This document shows, one piece after another, positions 9,099 through 17,980 of a DNA stretch of 64,000 nt (positions within the stretch are counted from its first letter, which is position 1; the number at the start of each line of letters is the position of its first letter). Under the pieces are notes generated by a model. That model had not been told where the DNA came from. It searched no databases and saw nothing but the letters and a program-made list of their open reading frames with translations. Source of the DNA: Dyadobacter arcticus (GTDB lineage: Bacteria; Bacteroidota; Bacteroidia; Cytophagales; Spirosomataceae); NCBI RefSeq assembly GCF_011762185.1, contig NZ_JAASQJ010000001.1, positions 1,612,001 through 1,676,000 on the forward strand, written 5' to 3'. The position numbers were made by a program, and so were the translations under genes.

Positions 9099-9794
9099 TT
9101 AGCACAAAACAAGTCCGTGGTCGAAATGACTGAAAACGTCGTGCATAATGCATTGAACAATGTCTTTGGCAACTTCCTTTTTACTTTTCAACGCAAAACT
9201 TTTCTCCGTCGCGTCCCGGTTGAGAATGGTTACCTGATTGGTTTCATGACCAAACCCGGCGCCTGGATTTTGGAGCGAGTTCAGAACGATCATATCCAGA
9301 TTTTTGGAGCGCAGCTTTTTTCGGGCGTTTTCCAGCTCATTTTCAGTTTCCAGCGCAAATCCTATCGTCATCTGTCCTGGCTGTTTTCGTTTGCCCAATT
9401 CAGCTGCTATATCCACCGTCTTGACAAGTTCAATGCTGAATTCATTATCCTTTTTCTTGATTTTTTGAGACGCGACAAACTTAGGCGTATAATCTGCCAC
9501 GGCTGCCGAGAGCACGGCGATGTTGCTTTCGGGGAAATGCAGGCAGCAGGCTTCATACATTTCGGCTGTGGTAGTCACCTGCACGCTGCGGATCCGCGCA
9601 TTCTGAGTCGTAATATTAACAGGGCCGCTGATCAATGTTACATCCGCACCGCGGGAGCAAAATTCTTCTGCAATAGCATAGCCCATTTTGCCTGTCGAAT
9701 GATTGCTAATAAAGCGCACAGGATCAATGGCTTCCCGTGTCGGCCCCGCCGTGATCATCACTTTTATGCCGGTAAAGAGGTTGATATTGGTCAT
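9099..9794 (-). CDS. Stand-alone CoaB-type phosphopantothenate-cysteine ligase domain protein
   Basis: A protein of 231 residues that is only the DFP/CoaB half of CoaBC. It starts directly at VMITAGPTREAIDPVRF and shows the nucleotide and acyl-phosphate motif SNHSTGKMG, AAVADY, and the QKIKK lysine segment. The N-terminal CoaC flavoprotein half is absent, and the gene immediately upstream is an exporter, not CoaC. Known CoaB joins 4'-phosphopantothenate to cysteine using CTP. A stand-alone form may serve CoA synthesis or have been recruited to join another acid and amine. It is the last gene of the NRDE/ATP-grasp/LysE operon, 21 bases after lysE. Presence of an ordinary coaBC elsewhere cannot be judged. 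Confidence 0.85.
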   Translation of the reverse strand: MTNINLFTGIKVMITAGPTREAIDPVRFISNHSTGKMGYAIAEEFCSRGADVTLISGPVNITTQNARIRSVQVTTTAEMYEACCLHFPESNIAVLSAAVADYTPKFVASQKIKKKDNEFSIELVKTVDIAAELGKRKQPGQMTIGFALETENELENARKKLRSKNLDMIVLNSLQNPGAGFGHETNQVTILNRDATEKSFALKSKKEVAKDIVQCIMHDVFSHFDHGLVLC

Positions 9795-9815
9795 AAGGTT
9801 TTCATTGATTTTAGT

Positions 9816-10430
9816 TTAAATGATCAGCGAAACAAACTGGCAAACGGAGAGGAAAATAAAAAGCATGCCGATTATCCGATCCATCCGGTGCCTATGCCGT
9901 GCTACGATCCTGACCAGAAAACGGCTCGCGTAGGCGAATGGTAACAATCCGGCGATAGTACCAATGGAAATGCCGATCACATAAATGATAATGAGCGAAT
10001 GTTGCGATATCCCGACGATGCCTTTTCCCTGCAAAAGCGTGGTATACAAGATCCAGAAAGGAAAAGCAACTACGTTCAGGATGCTGAGCATGGTGCCCAG
10101 GTAAAATGAAGAAACCGTTTTTTGCTTGTCGGCAGAGAACTGGCCTTGTTTGAGGATATAGTAAATGCCCATTCCCAGCAAAGTGATTGTTGCAACCCCT
10201 TCGGTAACAGGCCTCAGGGCGGGGAAGTTGATGATCGTTTTGGTAAGCTGCACGGAAACGTAGCTATAAACCAGTTCCACCAGTGCGCAGGCTAATGCAA
10301 ACCTGAGCGCCGAGCTCATCCCTTTTTTCAGGGAAACGTTCATAATTGTAATGTTGAGTACACCCAATGGCAAAGTTCCTAAGAAGCTCACGATCAACCC
10401 CGTGATAAAATTCAATGGCAGTGAGATCAT
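9816..10430 (-). CDS. LysE-family amino acid/metabolite exporter
   Basis: A protein of 204 residues with about six hydrophobic segments. It opens with the LysE/RhtB signature FITGLIVSFLGTLPLGVLNI, in which the Pro-Leu-Gly in helix 1 is typical. The family exports amino acids and small peptides across the inner membrane. It sits 3 bases after the ATP-grasp gene and 21 bases before the CoaB-domain gene, so it is translationally grouped with two ligases. This suggests export of their product (inference). Confidence 0.88.
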   Translation of the reverse strand: MISLPLNFITGLIVSFLGTLPLGVLNITIMNVSLKKGMSSALRFALACALVELVYSYVSVQLTKTIINFPALRPVTEGVATITLLGMGIYYILKQGQFSADKQKTVSSFYLGTMLSILNVVAFPFWILYTTLLQGKGIVGISQHSLIIIYVIGISIGTIAGLLPFAYASRFLVRIVARHRHRMDRIIGMLFIFLSVCQFVSLII

Positions 10431-10433
10431 GGG

Positions 10434-11546
10434 TTATGGGTTTTGAAGTTTGTCTGTTTTAATGCGTTTCAAGATTTCGCGTGCCTCTGAAAGCCGCATA
10501 TAGGGCATGCCGTTTTTGTGGTTAAGAATACTGATTTCATAAAGTACTTTCCAGTGATGCAGCAATACTTTCCACCCTTCCCAAATCGAAAATGCGGGAT
10601 CGTAAATGTGGGCGGGTTCGGCACCTGCACCGTTCAGTTCCATGATTTTGATGTTTTTACCCTGATAAAAATCATCGAGATTGCTGCATCTCAGATCATA
10701 CCGGCCATAGTAAAACCCATCAATTCCAATGCTTATTTTATCAAAAACTGCCGTGAGTTCCGGCGTGATCAAATGGTTGGCATTGAGGAACTTCGTGCCA
10801 AGGCAATGGTTACCTATCGTGACGAGGGTCATCTTTTTACCTTTTGCTAGGACCTGACGCAATGAGTTTGCATATTTTATTTTCAGCAAATCCCATTGCA
10901 ATACTGCACGGTCGTTGGCCAGGATCAGCTCTGCAAGAGTATCATGGCCGTTCCCAGTAACACTCAAAAATTCCTTTTGCACAATGGAAGATATTGTTCC
11001 GTGCCGTTGATCGGGCATGCGGTAATAGAATACACCAAACTCCAAAGGATAGTCAATATATTCCTGGATCAGGTAATCGACCGGGCTTTTCCGATGGTAG
11101 GCATATAATGCAGCCATATTTCCGATCTTTTCCACGCCCCAGCCGCGTTCCCCCGCATTGGGTTTTGCAATCACAGGGAAATTCAGGTTTGCATTAAAAA
11201 ACTTGCTGATTAAAAGTGCTTCGCTGAGGCCTCGTTTAACAATCGCCGTTACCGGCTTGTAGTCATCGTCAATCAAATCCAGAATATCAATTTTCGACTC
11301 GCCCAGCATTCCTCCTGATTCAATGGAGGGATTAGAAGCGGAGAAGAAAAAGAAGGACCTTGCTTTAAGCGATAGCCAAAGCCAGTACGCAAATACAGGC
11401 ATATAAACCACCGAAAAAGGCCAGTACTCCCAGCTTTTCAAACGGATCAGCCTTGCGCTTTTAGAAGGGTTAAATGTCGCAGATTTTTCGGGTATCAAAT
11501 CAACTGGTATTTCAACTTCGGTTTCGACTTGGTTAATTGGATACAT
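10434..11546 (-). CDS. ATP-grasp domain protein (D-Ala-D-Ala ligase-like)
   Basis: A protein of 370 residues. About residues 40-65 are hydrophobic and aromatic (VVYMPVFAYWLWLSLKA) and may associate with membrane. An ATP-grasp fold follows, with the nucleotide loop PVIAKPNAGERGWGV, the adenine/ribose strand IQEYIDYPLEFGVFYY and the metal-binding IKIMELNGAGAEP. ATP-grasp ligases make acyl-phosphates and join carboxylates to amines. The acceptor cannot be inferred. Its start overlaps the end of the NRDE gene by 14 bases, and its stop is 3 bases from lysE. Confidence 0.85.
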   Translation of the reverse strand: MYPINQVETEVEIPVDLIPEKSATFNPSKSARLIRLKSWEYWPFSVVYMPVFAYWLWLSLKARSFFFFSASNPSIESGGMLGESKIDILDLIDDDYKPVTAIVKRGLSEALLISKFFNANLNFPVIAKPNAGERGWGVEKIGNMAALYAYHRKSPVDYLIQEYIDYPLEFGVFYYRMPDQRHGTISSIVQKEFLSVTGNGHDTLAELILANDRAVLQWDLLKIKYANSLRQVLAKGKKMTLVTIGNHCLGTKFLNANHLITPELTAVFDKISIGIDGFYYGRYDLRCSNLDDFYQGKNIKIMELNGAGAEPAHIYDPAFSIWEGWKVLLHHWKVLYEISILNHKNGMPYMRLSEAREILKRIKTDKLQNP

Positions 11547-12252
11547 AGCTTTGCGACATCGTTTTATATGTTGTTTCAGAGTGAATTAGGTCTTCGTAGA
11601 TCATGTCCATTTCGGTCCCGGAGCGTACCACGCTCGTTAGGCTCACGGTCTCGTAGAGATTGTCCCGCCGCATCCGGATGGCATTCTCAGGGTCGCCGTC
11701 GCCGGCAGTCAGATGAAATTTTCGGATGCTGTCCAATGAAAGTTCTTCGGTAGAAGATATCCAGCGATCGAACCAGTCCTGCCTTTTTTTGATGATCTCG
11801 GGTTTGTAAAGCGTCGCGGACGACCAGATATGCTTTTGAGAGGGATTTTTTTCTGTTACAAAAAGCTGGCTTCCGTCCCAGCGAAGGACGAGCAATTCAC
11901 CAACCTCGATCAAGAGCAGCGTAAATGGTTCAAGACCGTTGAAATTGTAATTCTCGGCGAAGCTTTGCAGGGAGAAATAGTCAAAAGCGTGGAGCACAAC
12001 CAGGCCGCGACTATGTTTGTAAGGAGGCCTGGGCTTATGGGACTTAAATGCACCATTGAGCAGACATACCGTGCGGGTATTGGAGCTGGCTATCCAGGTT
12101 CCCTGACCGAGCGGATCTTGCGGAAATGTTACCTCATGATCGTGGATCATGACCGGATCAGAAAGTCGGGCGATTGGGCGCGTTATTTTTTCGTCCCGGC
12201 TGGACGTGAGGATAAAACCGCTTTGGCCTGGAAGATAACTTACTGTGCACAT
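11533..12252 (-). CDS. NRDE/TANGO2-family Ntn-hydrolase-like protein
   Basis: A protein of 239 residues. The start is set at 12252, not an upstream in-frame codon at 12282, because the family begins Met-Cys and needs Cys2 exposed after Met removal. The protein then starts MCTVSYLPG, with AAGGAAATCAAAATG giving a purine-rich ribosome site. It shows the TSSRDE motif (NRDE-like) and a late HLTAGDGDPE segment. The fold is Ntn hydrolase-like, and the related amide hydrolases use the N-terminal Cys. It heads the minus-strand operon NRDE, ATP-grasp, LysE, CoaB. An amidase or acyltransferase paired with ligases would suit a small peptide-like metabolite, but no substrate is known. Confidence 0.85.
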   Translation of the reverse strand: MCTVSYLPGQSGFILTSSRDEKITRPIARLSDPVMIHDHEVTFPQDPLGQGTWIASSNTRTVCLLNGAFKSHKPRPPYKHSRGLVVLHAFDYFSLQSFAENYNFNGLEPFTLLLIEVGELLVLRWDGSQLFVTEKNPSQKHIWSSATLYKPEIIKKRQDWFDRWISSTEELSLDSIRKFHLTAGDGDPENAIRMRRDNLYETVSLTSVVRSGTEMDMIYEDLIHSETTYKTMSQSYVSN

Positions 12253-12393
12253 TTTGATTTCCTTTTTTACAAAGGGTATCAAAAAGCTGTTCCAAGACGG
12301 ATTTTGTGATTAACTAACTGTAAATCAAATTAATATGATCGGTTTCGCCAGATTTTCTAACAAGAAATTTTCCGATATTTCGTGAAATCTCTT

Positions 12394-13872
12394 TTAAAAT
12401 GGAAATTGTTCCGGCCGCTTGATGCCCAGTTTACGCATCCGGGAATCCAGTGTCGTTGGTACCATATCCAGGATATGGGCAGCGCCATTGCTGCCGCTCA
12501 CTTTCCAGTTGGTTTTATTCAAAACATAAATGATATGCTCGCGCTCACATTCTTCCATGGTCATCAGGTTGCCTTTCGAAGCAATGGCCGGTTTCCTGGG
12601 AGACCAGTCGTCGAGCGTCAACGTTCTCCCCGGCGACATAATGATGGATCTTTCCACGACATTTTCAAGCTCGCGGATATTGCCCGGCCAATGATAGGCA
12701 ACCAGTGCGTCTATCACTTTTTGAGGTACCTGGTCAATAACTTTGCCTTGGTCTACACCGTGTTTCTGGCAAAAGTGCTTGACCAGCAGGGGTATATCTT
12801 CTTTTCGCTCCCGCAATGGAATGCTCAGTACCGGAAATACATTGAGCCGGTAGTATAGGTCTTCCCGAAAACGCCCTTCTGTAATTTCTTTTTCCAGATC
12901 ACGGTTGGTGGCGGCGATGATACGGACATTTACTTTCAATGTTTTGGTGCTGCCTACGCGTTCAAATTCCCCTTCCTGCAATACGCGCAGCAACTTGGGC
13001 TGCAGTTCAATCGGCATTTCCCCGATTTCGTCCAGGAATAGGGTACCGCCGTCGGCCAGCTCAAACCGGCCGTTTTTCTGGGCAGTAGCACCGGTAAATG
13101 CCCCTTTTTCGTGCCCAAATAATTCGCTTTCGATCAGACTCGCCGGTAATGCTGCACAATTGAGCTTGATAAGCGGCAGGTTTTTGCGGTTGCTGAGGTT
13201 GTGTACGGCTCGCGCCAGCAACTCTTTTCCTGTACCCGATTCGCCGTTGATCAGCACGGTACTATTGGTGGGCGCTACTTGCCGGATTTTGTTCAGGACT
13301 TTTTCAAATATTTTGCTCTGGCTGATGATATCATCCGGGTTTTTGGACTGTTTGATCTCTTCTTTCAGGTATAGATTTTCGGCCTGTAACTGGTCTTTAA
13401 GCCCCTCCACTTCCACCAGGGCTTTGTTCAGGTCGGTCGTGCGTTCTGTAACCAGTTGTTCCAATTTTTGTCTGAGCGTGGCAAGCGCGAGGTGTGTACC
13501 AATGCGCGACAGCACTTCGTGGATTTCAAAGGGTTTGGTAATGTAATCGACTGCGCCCATGTTGAAGCCATTTACCTTGTTAACTGTCTCGGTCAATGCT
13601 GTCATAAAAATGACCGGGATACCTTGTGTTTCCGTTTTGCCCTTCAATAAGCGACAGGTTTCAAAACCACTCATGCCTGGCATCATCACGTCCAGCAGGA
13701 TCAGATCGGGTAGGGCATAGGCGGCTTGTTCCAGGGCACTTTTGCCCTCAGTCGCTACCAATACTTTATAGCCGGATTTGGTTAGTACATCAAAGAGAAT
13801 GCTGATGTTGTTGGGCGTGTCGTCCACGATCAGGACCGTGTTCACTACTACGCCGGGTAAATCATTTTTCAT
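12394..13872 (-). CDS. Sigma54-dependent response regulator (NtrC family), orphan
   Basis: A protein of 492 residues with a receiver domain (phospho-acceptor Asp61 in LILLDVMMPGMSG), a coiled-coil linker (about 130-175), an AAA+ domain with Walker A GESGTGKE (210-217) and the sigma54-contact loop GAFTGA (257-262), and a C-terminal Fis-like helix-turn-helix (about 445-485). It activates RpoN promoters when phosphorylated. No histidine kinase gene is adjacent in this window, so the partner is unknown. The leader upstream contains a 33-bp inverted repeat (13929-13961) that may be its own operator. The ATG at 13872 is used. Confidence 0.95.
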   Translation of the reverse strand: MKNDLPGVVVNTVLIVDDTPNNISILFDVLTKSGYKVLVATEGKSALEQAAYALPDLILLDVMMPGMSGFETCRLLKGKTETQGIPVIFMTALTETVNKVNGFNMGAVDYITKPFEIHEVLSRIGTHLALATLRQKLEQLVTERTTDLNKALVEVEGLKDQLQAENLYLKEEIKQSKNPDDIISQSKIFEKVLNKIRQVAPTNSTVLINGESGTGKELLARAVHNLSNRKNLPLIKLNCAALPASLIESELFGHEKGAFTGATAQKNGRFELADGGTLFLDEIGEMPIELQPKLLRVLQEGEFERVGSTKTLKVNVRIIAATNRDLEKEITEGRFREDLYYRLNVFPVLSIPLRERKEDIPLLVKHFCQKHGVDQGKVIDQVPQKVIDALVAYHWPGNIRELENVVERSIIMSPGRTLTLDDWSPRKPAIASKGNLMTMEECEREHIIYVLNKTNWKVSGSNGAAHILDMVPTTLDSRMRKLGIKRPEQFPF

Positions 13873-13928
13873 GGTGTTTAAAATTTAGAATTTGTTTATT
13901 GATGCCCCGGTGATAGCCGAGCCTAACT

Positions 13929-13961
13929 TACGATATTTCGGGATATTTTCGAAATACCGTA
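13929..13961. promoter_or_regulatory. Imperfect 12-bp inverted repeat upstream of the NtrC-type gene
   Basis: TACGATATTTCG (13929-13940) and CGAAATACCGTA (13950-13961) match at 11 of 12 positions as an inverted repeat around a 9-base spacer, centred 73 bases before the regulator's start. The half-site core CGATATTTCG appears again just beyond the 3' end of the regulator (about 12372-12381). An autoregulatory or enhancer site for the Fis-type DNA-binding domain is a reasonable inference. Confidence 0.45.
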
Positions 13962-13997
13962 GGACAGGCAAGTTGACGCCAATCCGGGGCAGGTAGA

Positions 13998-14005
13998 CAA
14001 ATTTA
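13998..14005 (-). promoter_or_regulatory. Candidate Bacteroidetes -7 box for the NtrC-type gene
   Basis: On the minus strand this reads TAAATTTG, an exact TAnnTTTG. It would place transcription start near 13991 and give a leader of about 120 bases that contains the inverted repeat at 13929-13961. No good TTG -33 element was found at the usual spacing. Confidence 0.35.
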
Positions 14006-14154
14006 AATTCGGAGGACGGTGAGGTTTTTTCATGGTAGAAATAGAACGTTATTTAACTGGGCAGATATTTGATAGGTAATTCAGATGGGACAGAAAACCC
14101 AAACACAATGCCAGGGGGAACCGGGCAATGTCCAAACTCGTGAATTGAATTGAA

Positions 14155-14829
14155 ATGAAAGAGGCCGTTATTGTCTTGCTTTTGATTACAGGCTTACCTG
14201 CGTTTTTGTACGGATGTAACGGTCCAGGACCGGACACGATCGTTGCGCAGCGGTCACCCCTACTCTTGAAAGGGTCTTTGTTGTTTTCCAATAGGCTTAT
14301 TGGCGGTCAGGTGGGGTTGGGCAGGATGCTGTCATGGAAAGAAAAACACATTTCCAAGCATTCAGGAAAGCAGAAGATTACCAGTAAACAGACGGTTCTG
14401 TACGGAAACATGGTGTATTATGATCACCCCGGTTTGCATCGGAACTGGATGCTGACGGCACAATACGATATGTACCGTTTTAATAAAAAAGGATTTTACA
14501 CTGAATTTACCCCACTTTTAGGCGTTAGCAGGACATTTTTACCAGGAACAACCTACAAAGTGGATGATGCAGGAAATGTAAGCATTCTCAAGCTCGCGGG
14601 AAATTGGACATTAACAGGGGGATTTGGATTGGGTGCGGGAAAATATTTTACTAATAGCGGACCTCTAAAAACAATCTCCCTTAAACTGATTACCCAGGTA
14701 TTTTATCCAAATTTTCGCTTTATCGCATTCAAACCGCATTTGGAATTGAATACTGCCTGGCAACTAAGCAAGATGCAAACGCACGTAAATAAACGAATCA
14801 AACTAAAATACAGCAATGGAAAAAAATAA
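14155..14829 (+). CDS. Putative lipoprotein / outer-membrane-associated protein
   Basis: A protein of 224 residues with a hydrophobic N-terminus ending in a lipobox-like LYGC (Cys21). An alternating, aromatic-rich sequence follows, with many short beta-type stretches (QVGLGRMLSW, WTLTGGFGLGAGKYF), as in small barrel or outer-membrane-anchored proteins. I do not recognise a family. Its end overlaps the next gene's ATG by 14 bases, so the two are co-translated, suggesting a function linked to the alpha/beta hydrolase. Confidence 0.7.
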   Translation: MKEAVIVLLLITGLPAFLYGCNGPGPDTIVAQRSPLLLKGSLLFSNRLIGGQVGLGRMLSWKEKHISKHSGKQKITSKQTVLYGNMVYYDHPGLHRNWMLTAQYDMYRFNKKGFYTEFTPLLGVSRTFLPGTTYKVDDAGNVSILKLAGNWTLTGGFGLGAGKYFTNSGPLKTISLKLITQVFYPNFRFIAFKPHLELNTAWQLSKMQTHVNKRIKLKYSNGKK

Positions 14830-15871
14830 GATTTTACTGCTGCTGCTTCTTTGCATCCTGGCAGCTTCGATCATTGCTTGCCAAAAGGAAGATGTTGGCT
14901 CCGGTACGGCTATTCAGGATCTGTTTTATGTTGAAAACCAAGGCGCCAAAATGCCGGTGCTGATGGAAGGGAATATAGATTCAGGGGTAATTTTATTGTG
15001 GGTTCATGGTGGCCCCGGCGGTACAGCGATTGGTTTTCAGAATGACGAATTCATATCAGCCCAGGTGGAGCCAAAGTATGCCGTTGCGTATTGGGACCAG
15101 CGTGCGGCGGGAGGCTCGCAGGGAAGCGGCAGCCCAAAACTCGATCTGAGCCAGTATGTTGAAGACCTGAAAAAAGTGGTGCTGGTTCTTAAATCCCGCT
15201 ACGGCGCCAATCAAAAAATTTTCCTGCTCTCCCATAGCTGGGGAGGACTTATCGCGCCCGCTTTCTTAACCGAAGGAAATAACCAGGACATGATCGCCGG
15301 GTGGATTAACGTGGCCGGCGCGCACAATTACATCAAAAATGATTCCCTGACCAGGGACTATCTGCTGAGTTATGGCAGAGAGCAAATATTGAAAGAAAAC
15401 CGGAAGGCAGACTGGCAGAAGATCGTTGATTATGCCCAGGTGCATGTGCCCGACTATACCTATGAAACTTCCATCGGATTGAACGCCTGTGCCGGTGATG
15501 CCGAAAACCTCATCAGTGATATCCATGCATCGGGAGAGGGCTTATCAAGTCTTTTGTTCCAGAAAAAAAAGGCATTCTCATTGACGTGGATGTTGTCTAA
15601 CGCGGGTGCTACGTATTTTTCAGCATTGAATGACAAGATTATGTTTGCAGAATATTCCAGCAAACTCTATTTAATCAAGCTTCCGTTGATCTGTATTACA
15701 GGAGAATATGATTTTACTTGTCCGAAAGGATTGGCCGATGAGGTGATGTTAAGGGTTGCATCAACCCAAAAGAGGCTGGTGATCCTGCCGCATAGCGGCC
15801 ACATCTGCATGAGTAACGAACCTGAGGCTTTTTATGCAGAGGTCAATAAGTTCGTGGAAGAAAACAGGTAA
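14816..15871 (+). CDS. Alpha/beta hydrolase lipoprotein (proline iminopeptidase-like)
   Basis: A protein of 351 residues. The lipoprotein signal ends in SIIAC (about Cys22). The alpha/beta-hydrolase core has the oxyanion motif WVHGGPGG, the AYWDQRAAGGS segment, and the nucleophile elbow SHSWGG. The late GEYDFTCP and HSGHICM segments supply the expected acid and His. HGGPG with DQRG-like residues is typical of proline iminopeptidase and related hydrolases. It is membrane-anchored, probably periplasmic. The gene converges on the BamA-like gene with a 4-base gap. Confidence 0.88.
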   Translation: MEKNKILLLLLLCILAASIIACQKEDVGSGTAIQDLFYVENQGAKMPVLMEGNIDSGVILLWVHGGPGGTAIGFQNDEFISAQVEPKYAVAYWDQRAAGGSQGSGSPKLDLSQYVEDLKKVVLVLKSRYGANQKIFLLSHSWGGLIAPAFLTEGNNQDMIAGWINVAGAHNYIKNDSLTRDYLLSYGREQILKENRKADWQKIVDYAQVHVPDYTYETSIGLNACAGDAENLISDIHASGEGLSSLLFQKKKAFSLTWMLSNAGATYFSALNDKIMFAEYSSKLYLIKLPLICITGEYDFTCPKGLADEVMLRVASTQKRLVILPHSGHICMSNEPEAFYAEVNKFVEENR

Positions 15872-15875
15872 TGGA

Positions 15876-17114
15876 TCAGAAATACTGCCCGATACCGAAA
15901 ACAAACCCACGTCCCAGGCCATGAATTTTCCAGCCATAATCGAGCCGGAAAATGACATCATAGGCCTTTTTATAGATTAAACGCGAGCCCAGACCGGCAA
16001 ATACCAGCACATTCTCTCTTCTGGATACGTCGATCAGCATGCCTCCGGGTTTGCGCCAAGTACCCGAGTCACAGAAACCTACCGCCTGCACGCCCCAGGC
16101 CTCGTTTTCCCACACCGTTGTTCTCAGTTCAGCGTTAAGCACCACTGAGGCCGTTCCGCGATCGATCCTGTTGCCGACTCCCCGTACATTATAATAACTG
16201 TCCAGCACAAAAGGTGCAAAAAACACAGTGCTGTTTGTGGATATGCCCAGACGGTTTCTAATGGCAAGGTTGCTTCTGTAAGGCAGCATTTTGAAAAACT
16301 TAAAGTCATTGAACAGCGATATAAAGGGTTGTTTCAGATTCACCTCGTAGGTTGCCATGGCGTTAAAAGTGTTAGCCCAGCCGTTCTGATAAAAAAGTTT
16401 GTAATCCATACGCCGTACATTATGGACGACCTTAAGGGATAGTTTGGTTTGGGTGATAAGCCCCGGCCCATCCATGTATCGTGCACGCATGGTATGCATG
16501 AATTTTTCCTTCATGACGCCAAATCCAAATTCCAGGTCGTGTTTGTTGACCGCAAATGGATAATTGAAATTCACTTCCGCGCTGTGGTTGTCATAAACGT
16601 AAAACTGGTGTCGCCCTTGTATCCTGAAAGGTTCTAAAAACGACCATTTGCGAAGTGAATAACCTACACCCCAGGATCTAAACATAAAAGGAAAGTTTTG
16701 CCTGAGATAAAAAGAATGTTTGTCATTGTACTGATAATAGGCTACTGTCTTAATACCCCGTCCAACTCCGTTTTCGTCCTTGATACCCAGTCTGAACCAT
16801 TGATTGCCTTTAGTAACGCCTAGTTCTGCGACGGGAAGAAGCGAGCGGACTTCGGCAAAAGTTATGATGGTGACCGTATCGCCCGCTCGCATTGCTTTCC
16901 GATAGGTAATTTCGCTGAACAGCTGTGTATTGCGCAAGCTTTGGATGGTTTTCTCAATGCCGGTGCTATCTGTTTGGTTATACATACGTACACCAATGAT
17001 CTTTTGCAGATACTCCGCTTTGGTCCTCTTCAACCCCTCGAATATAAGGGCCTGACAAAAGGCGGATACTGATGTGCAAAAAAGTAGGGGAAAGAGTAAA
17101 ACTTTTAGTTTCAT
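15876..17114 (-). CDS. BamA/Omp85-like outer membrane beta-barrel protein with one POTRA-like domain
   Basis: A protein of 412 residues. A signal peptide (cleavage near FCQA) is followed by one POTRA-like domain (about 22-95: LIFEGLKRTKAEYLQKII...FSEITY) and a barrel of about 310 residues ending in FGIGQYF with a terminal aromatic. The barrel has the YYNVRGVGNRIDRG segment, equivalent to the VRGF/Y motif of Omp85 loop 6. With a single POTRA it resembles the small surface-antigen-type Omp85 proteins rather than BamA itself. It probably inserts or exports a partner protein. The flanking lipoproteins are candidates, but on the opposite strand. Confidence 0.82.
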   Translation of the reverse strand: MKLKVLLFPLLFCTSVSAFCQALIFEGLKRTKAEYLQKIIGVRMYNQTDSTGIEKTIQSLRNTQLFSEITYRKAMRAGDTVTIITFAEVRSLLPVAELGVTKGNQWFRLGIKDENGVGRGIKTVAYYQYNDKHSFYLRQNFPFMFRSWGVGYSLRKWSFLEPFRIQGRHQFYVYDNHSAEVNFNYPFAVNKHDLEFGFGVMKEKFMHTMRARYMDGPGLITQTKLSLKVVHNVRRMDYKLFYQNGWANTFNAMATYEVNLKQPFISLFNDFKFFKMLPYRSNLAIRNRLGISTNSTVFFAPFVLDSYYNVRGVGNRIDRGTASVVLNAELRTTVWENEAWGVQAVGFCDSGTWRKPGGMLIDVSRRENVLVFAGLGSRLIYKKAYDVIFRLDYGWKIHGLGRGFVFGIGQYF

Positions 17115-17561
17115 AGGCGAATTACCCCGCGGCGGTGTTTAAGAAGATGCTATTTCCCAACTTTCTAATCAAAACGTGTGCCAGGCTTTGAAAGAGCAGC
17201 GTTGACAGGCTTTCAAGCCAGGCAAAGACTGATATCCAGGATCAAAGGGGTGGGGTGACCCATAGATAATCAGCCGCCAGTAAATGTGCATTTAAAGGGT
17301 GGCACTTTTTCTGGCGGTACTGCGGTGTAATCTTTTATTTTAAACTAATTAAATTTGCAGCACCTACTCGTGCCCGAACCTTCAACCAACCCAAATTTAT
17401 AATGTCTATCATCCTTGAAATTAAGGTCAAAATCCATCAGAAGAGCATCAAAATATTCAGGTATTTATACATCTTACTCGCTCCGATTTGATCTGTGGGC
17501 AGCATGGTGGGGATTTGAAGAAACGAAAACTAAATATTGTGGAGGGTAGTATTGCCATGTT
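17115..17561. other. Intergenic region without a recognised gene
   Basis: This holds the region upstream of the BamA-like gene and the 3' side of the ABM gene. A TAAATTTG (-7-like) is at 17350-17357. It is followed at 17402-17491 by a 29-codon ATG frame (starts MSIILEIKVKIHQ), which is basic and hydrophobic and could encode a tiny peptide. No -33 element or homology supports it, so I do not call it a gene. Confidence 0.3.
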
Positions 17562-17855
17562 TTACTTGACGGCCAGTAAATCGACCATTTCAATGACTGG
17601 ATCTACTGCAAGCAGGTCCGGTGCATTTGCCATCAGTGCTTTGGCGATCTCGCCACCCAAATGTGCTGCCCGGGCTTCTGAGGTTTCGAACGTATCGAAG
17701 ATCCCGAAAGTGGAGGGGCCTATTTGCAAGGCAAACCAGTTAATTGTCCCTGTTTCCTCCATCGCCAAAGGCAACGCGCCTGTAATAAAATCCGCGACGA
17801 TTTGTTCCTTACCGGGCTTGGCTTCAAGCCTTACCAGTATTGCTAAGTTTACCAT
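17562..17855 (-). CDS. Antibiotic biosynthesis monooxygenase (ABM)-domain protein
   Basis: A protein of 97 residues forming one ABM ferredoxin-like dimer unit. It begins LAILVRLEAKPGKEQIVADF, typical of the family, with FGIFDTFETSEARAAHLGG in the middle. Small ABM proteins act as cofactor-free quinol monooxygenases or haem/aldehyde-handling enzymes in the cytoplasm. It is a single gene on the minus strand. Its role here is not shown by neighbours. Confidence 0.88.
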   Translation of the reverse strand: MVNLAILVRLEAKPGKEQIVADFITGALPLAMEETGTINWFALQIGPSTFGIFDTFETSEARAAHLGGEIAKALMANAPDLLAVDPVIEMVDLLAVK

Positions 17856-17862
17856 ACCTGTT

Positions 17863-17890
17863 TTGATTAGGCTAAATTAAAATATGTTTG
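17863..17890 (+). promoter_or_regulatory. Candidate promoter upstream of the anti-sigma/recombinase relic
   Basis: TTG (17863-17865) and TATGTTTG (17883-17890, an exact TAnnTTTG) are separated by 17 bases, slightly shorter than the usual 19-21. Transcription would begin near 17897, about 84 bases before the ATG at 17981. Confidence 0.35.
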
Positions 17891-17980
17891 GTCACAGCTT
17901 TGCGAGAAGGTGTTCAATCAAGTCAAGCAGAAATCTTTATAGATTTACTGTGTTTTTGCTAGGTAAATAGAATGTAAACA

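Noticed and set aside
12372..12381. Sigma54 (-24/-12) promoters near the NtrC-type gene.
   Set aside because: No TGGCAC-N5-TTGC-like element with correct spacing was found in the flanking intergenic DNA.
17402..17491. 29-codon frame after a TAAATTTG box.
   Set aside because: No -33 element, no homologue that I recognise, and very short. Recorded only in the gap entry.
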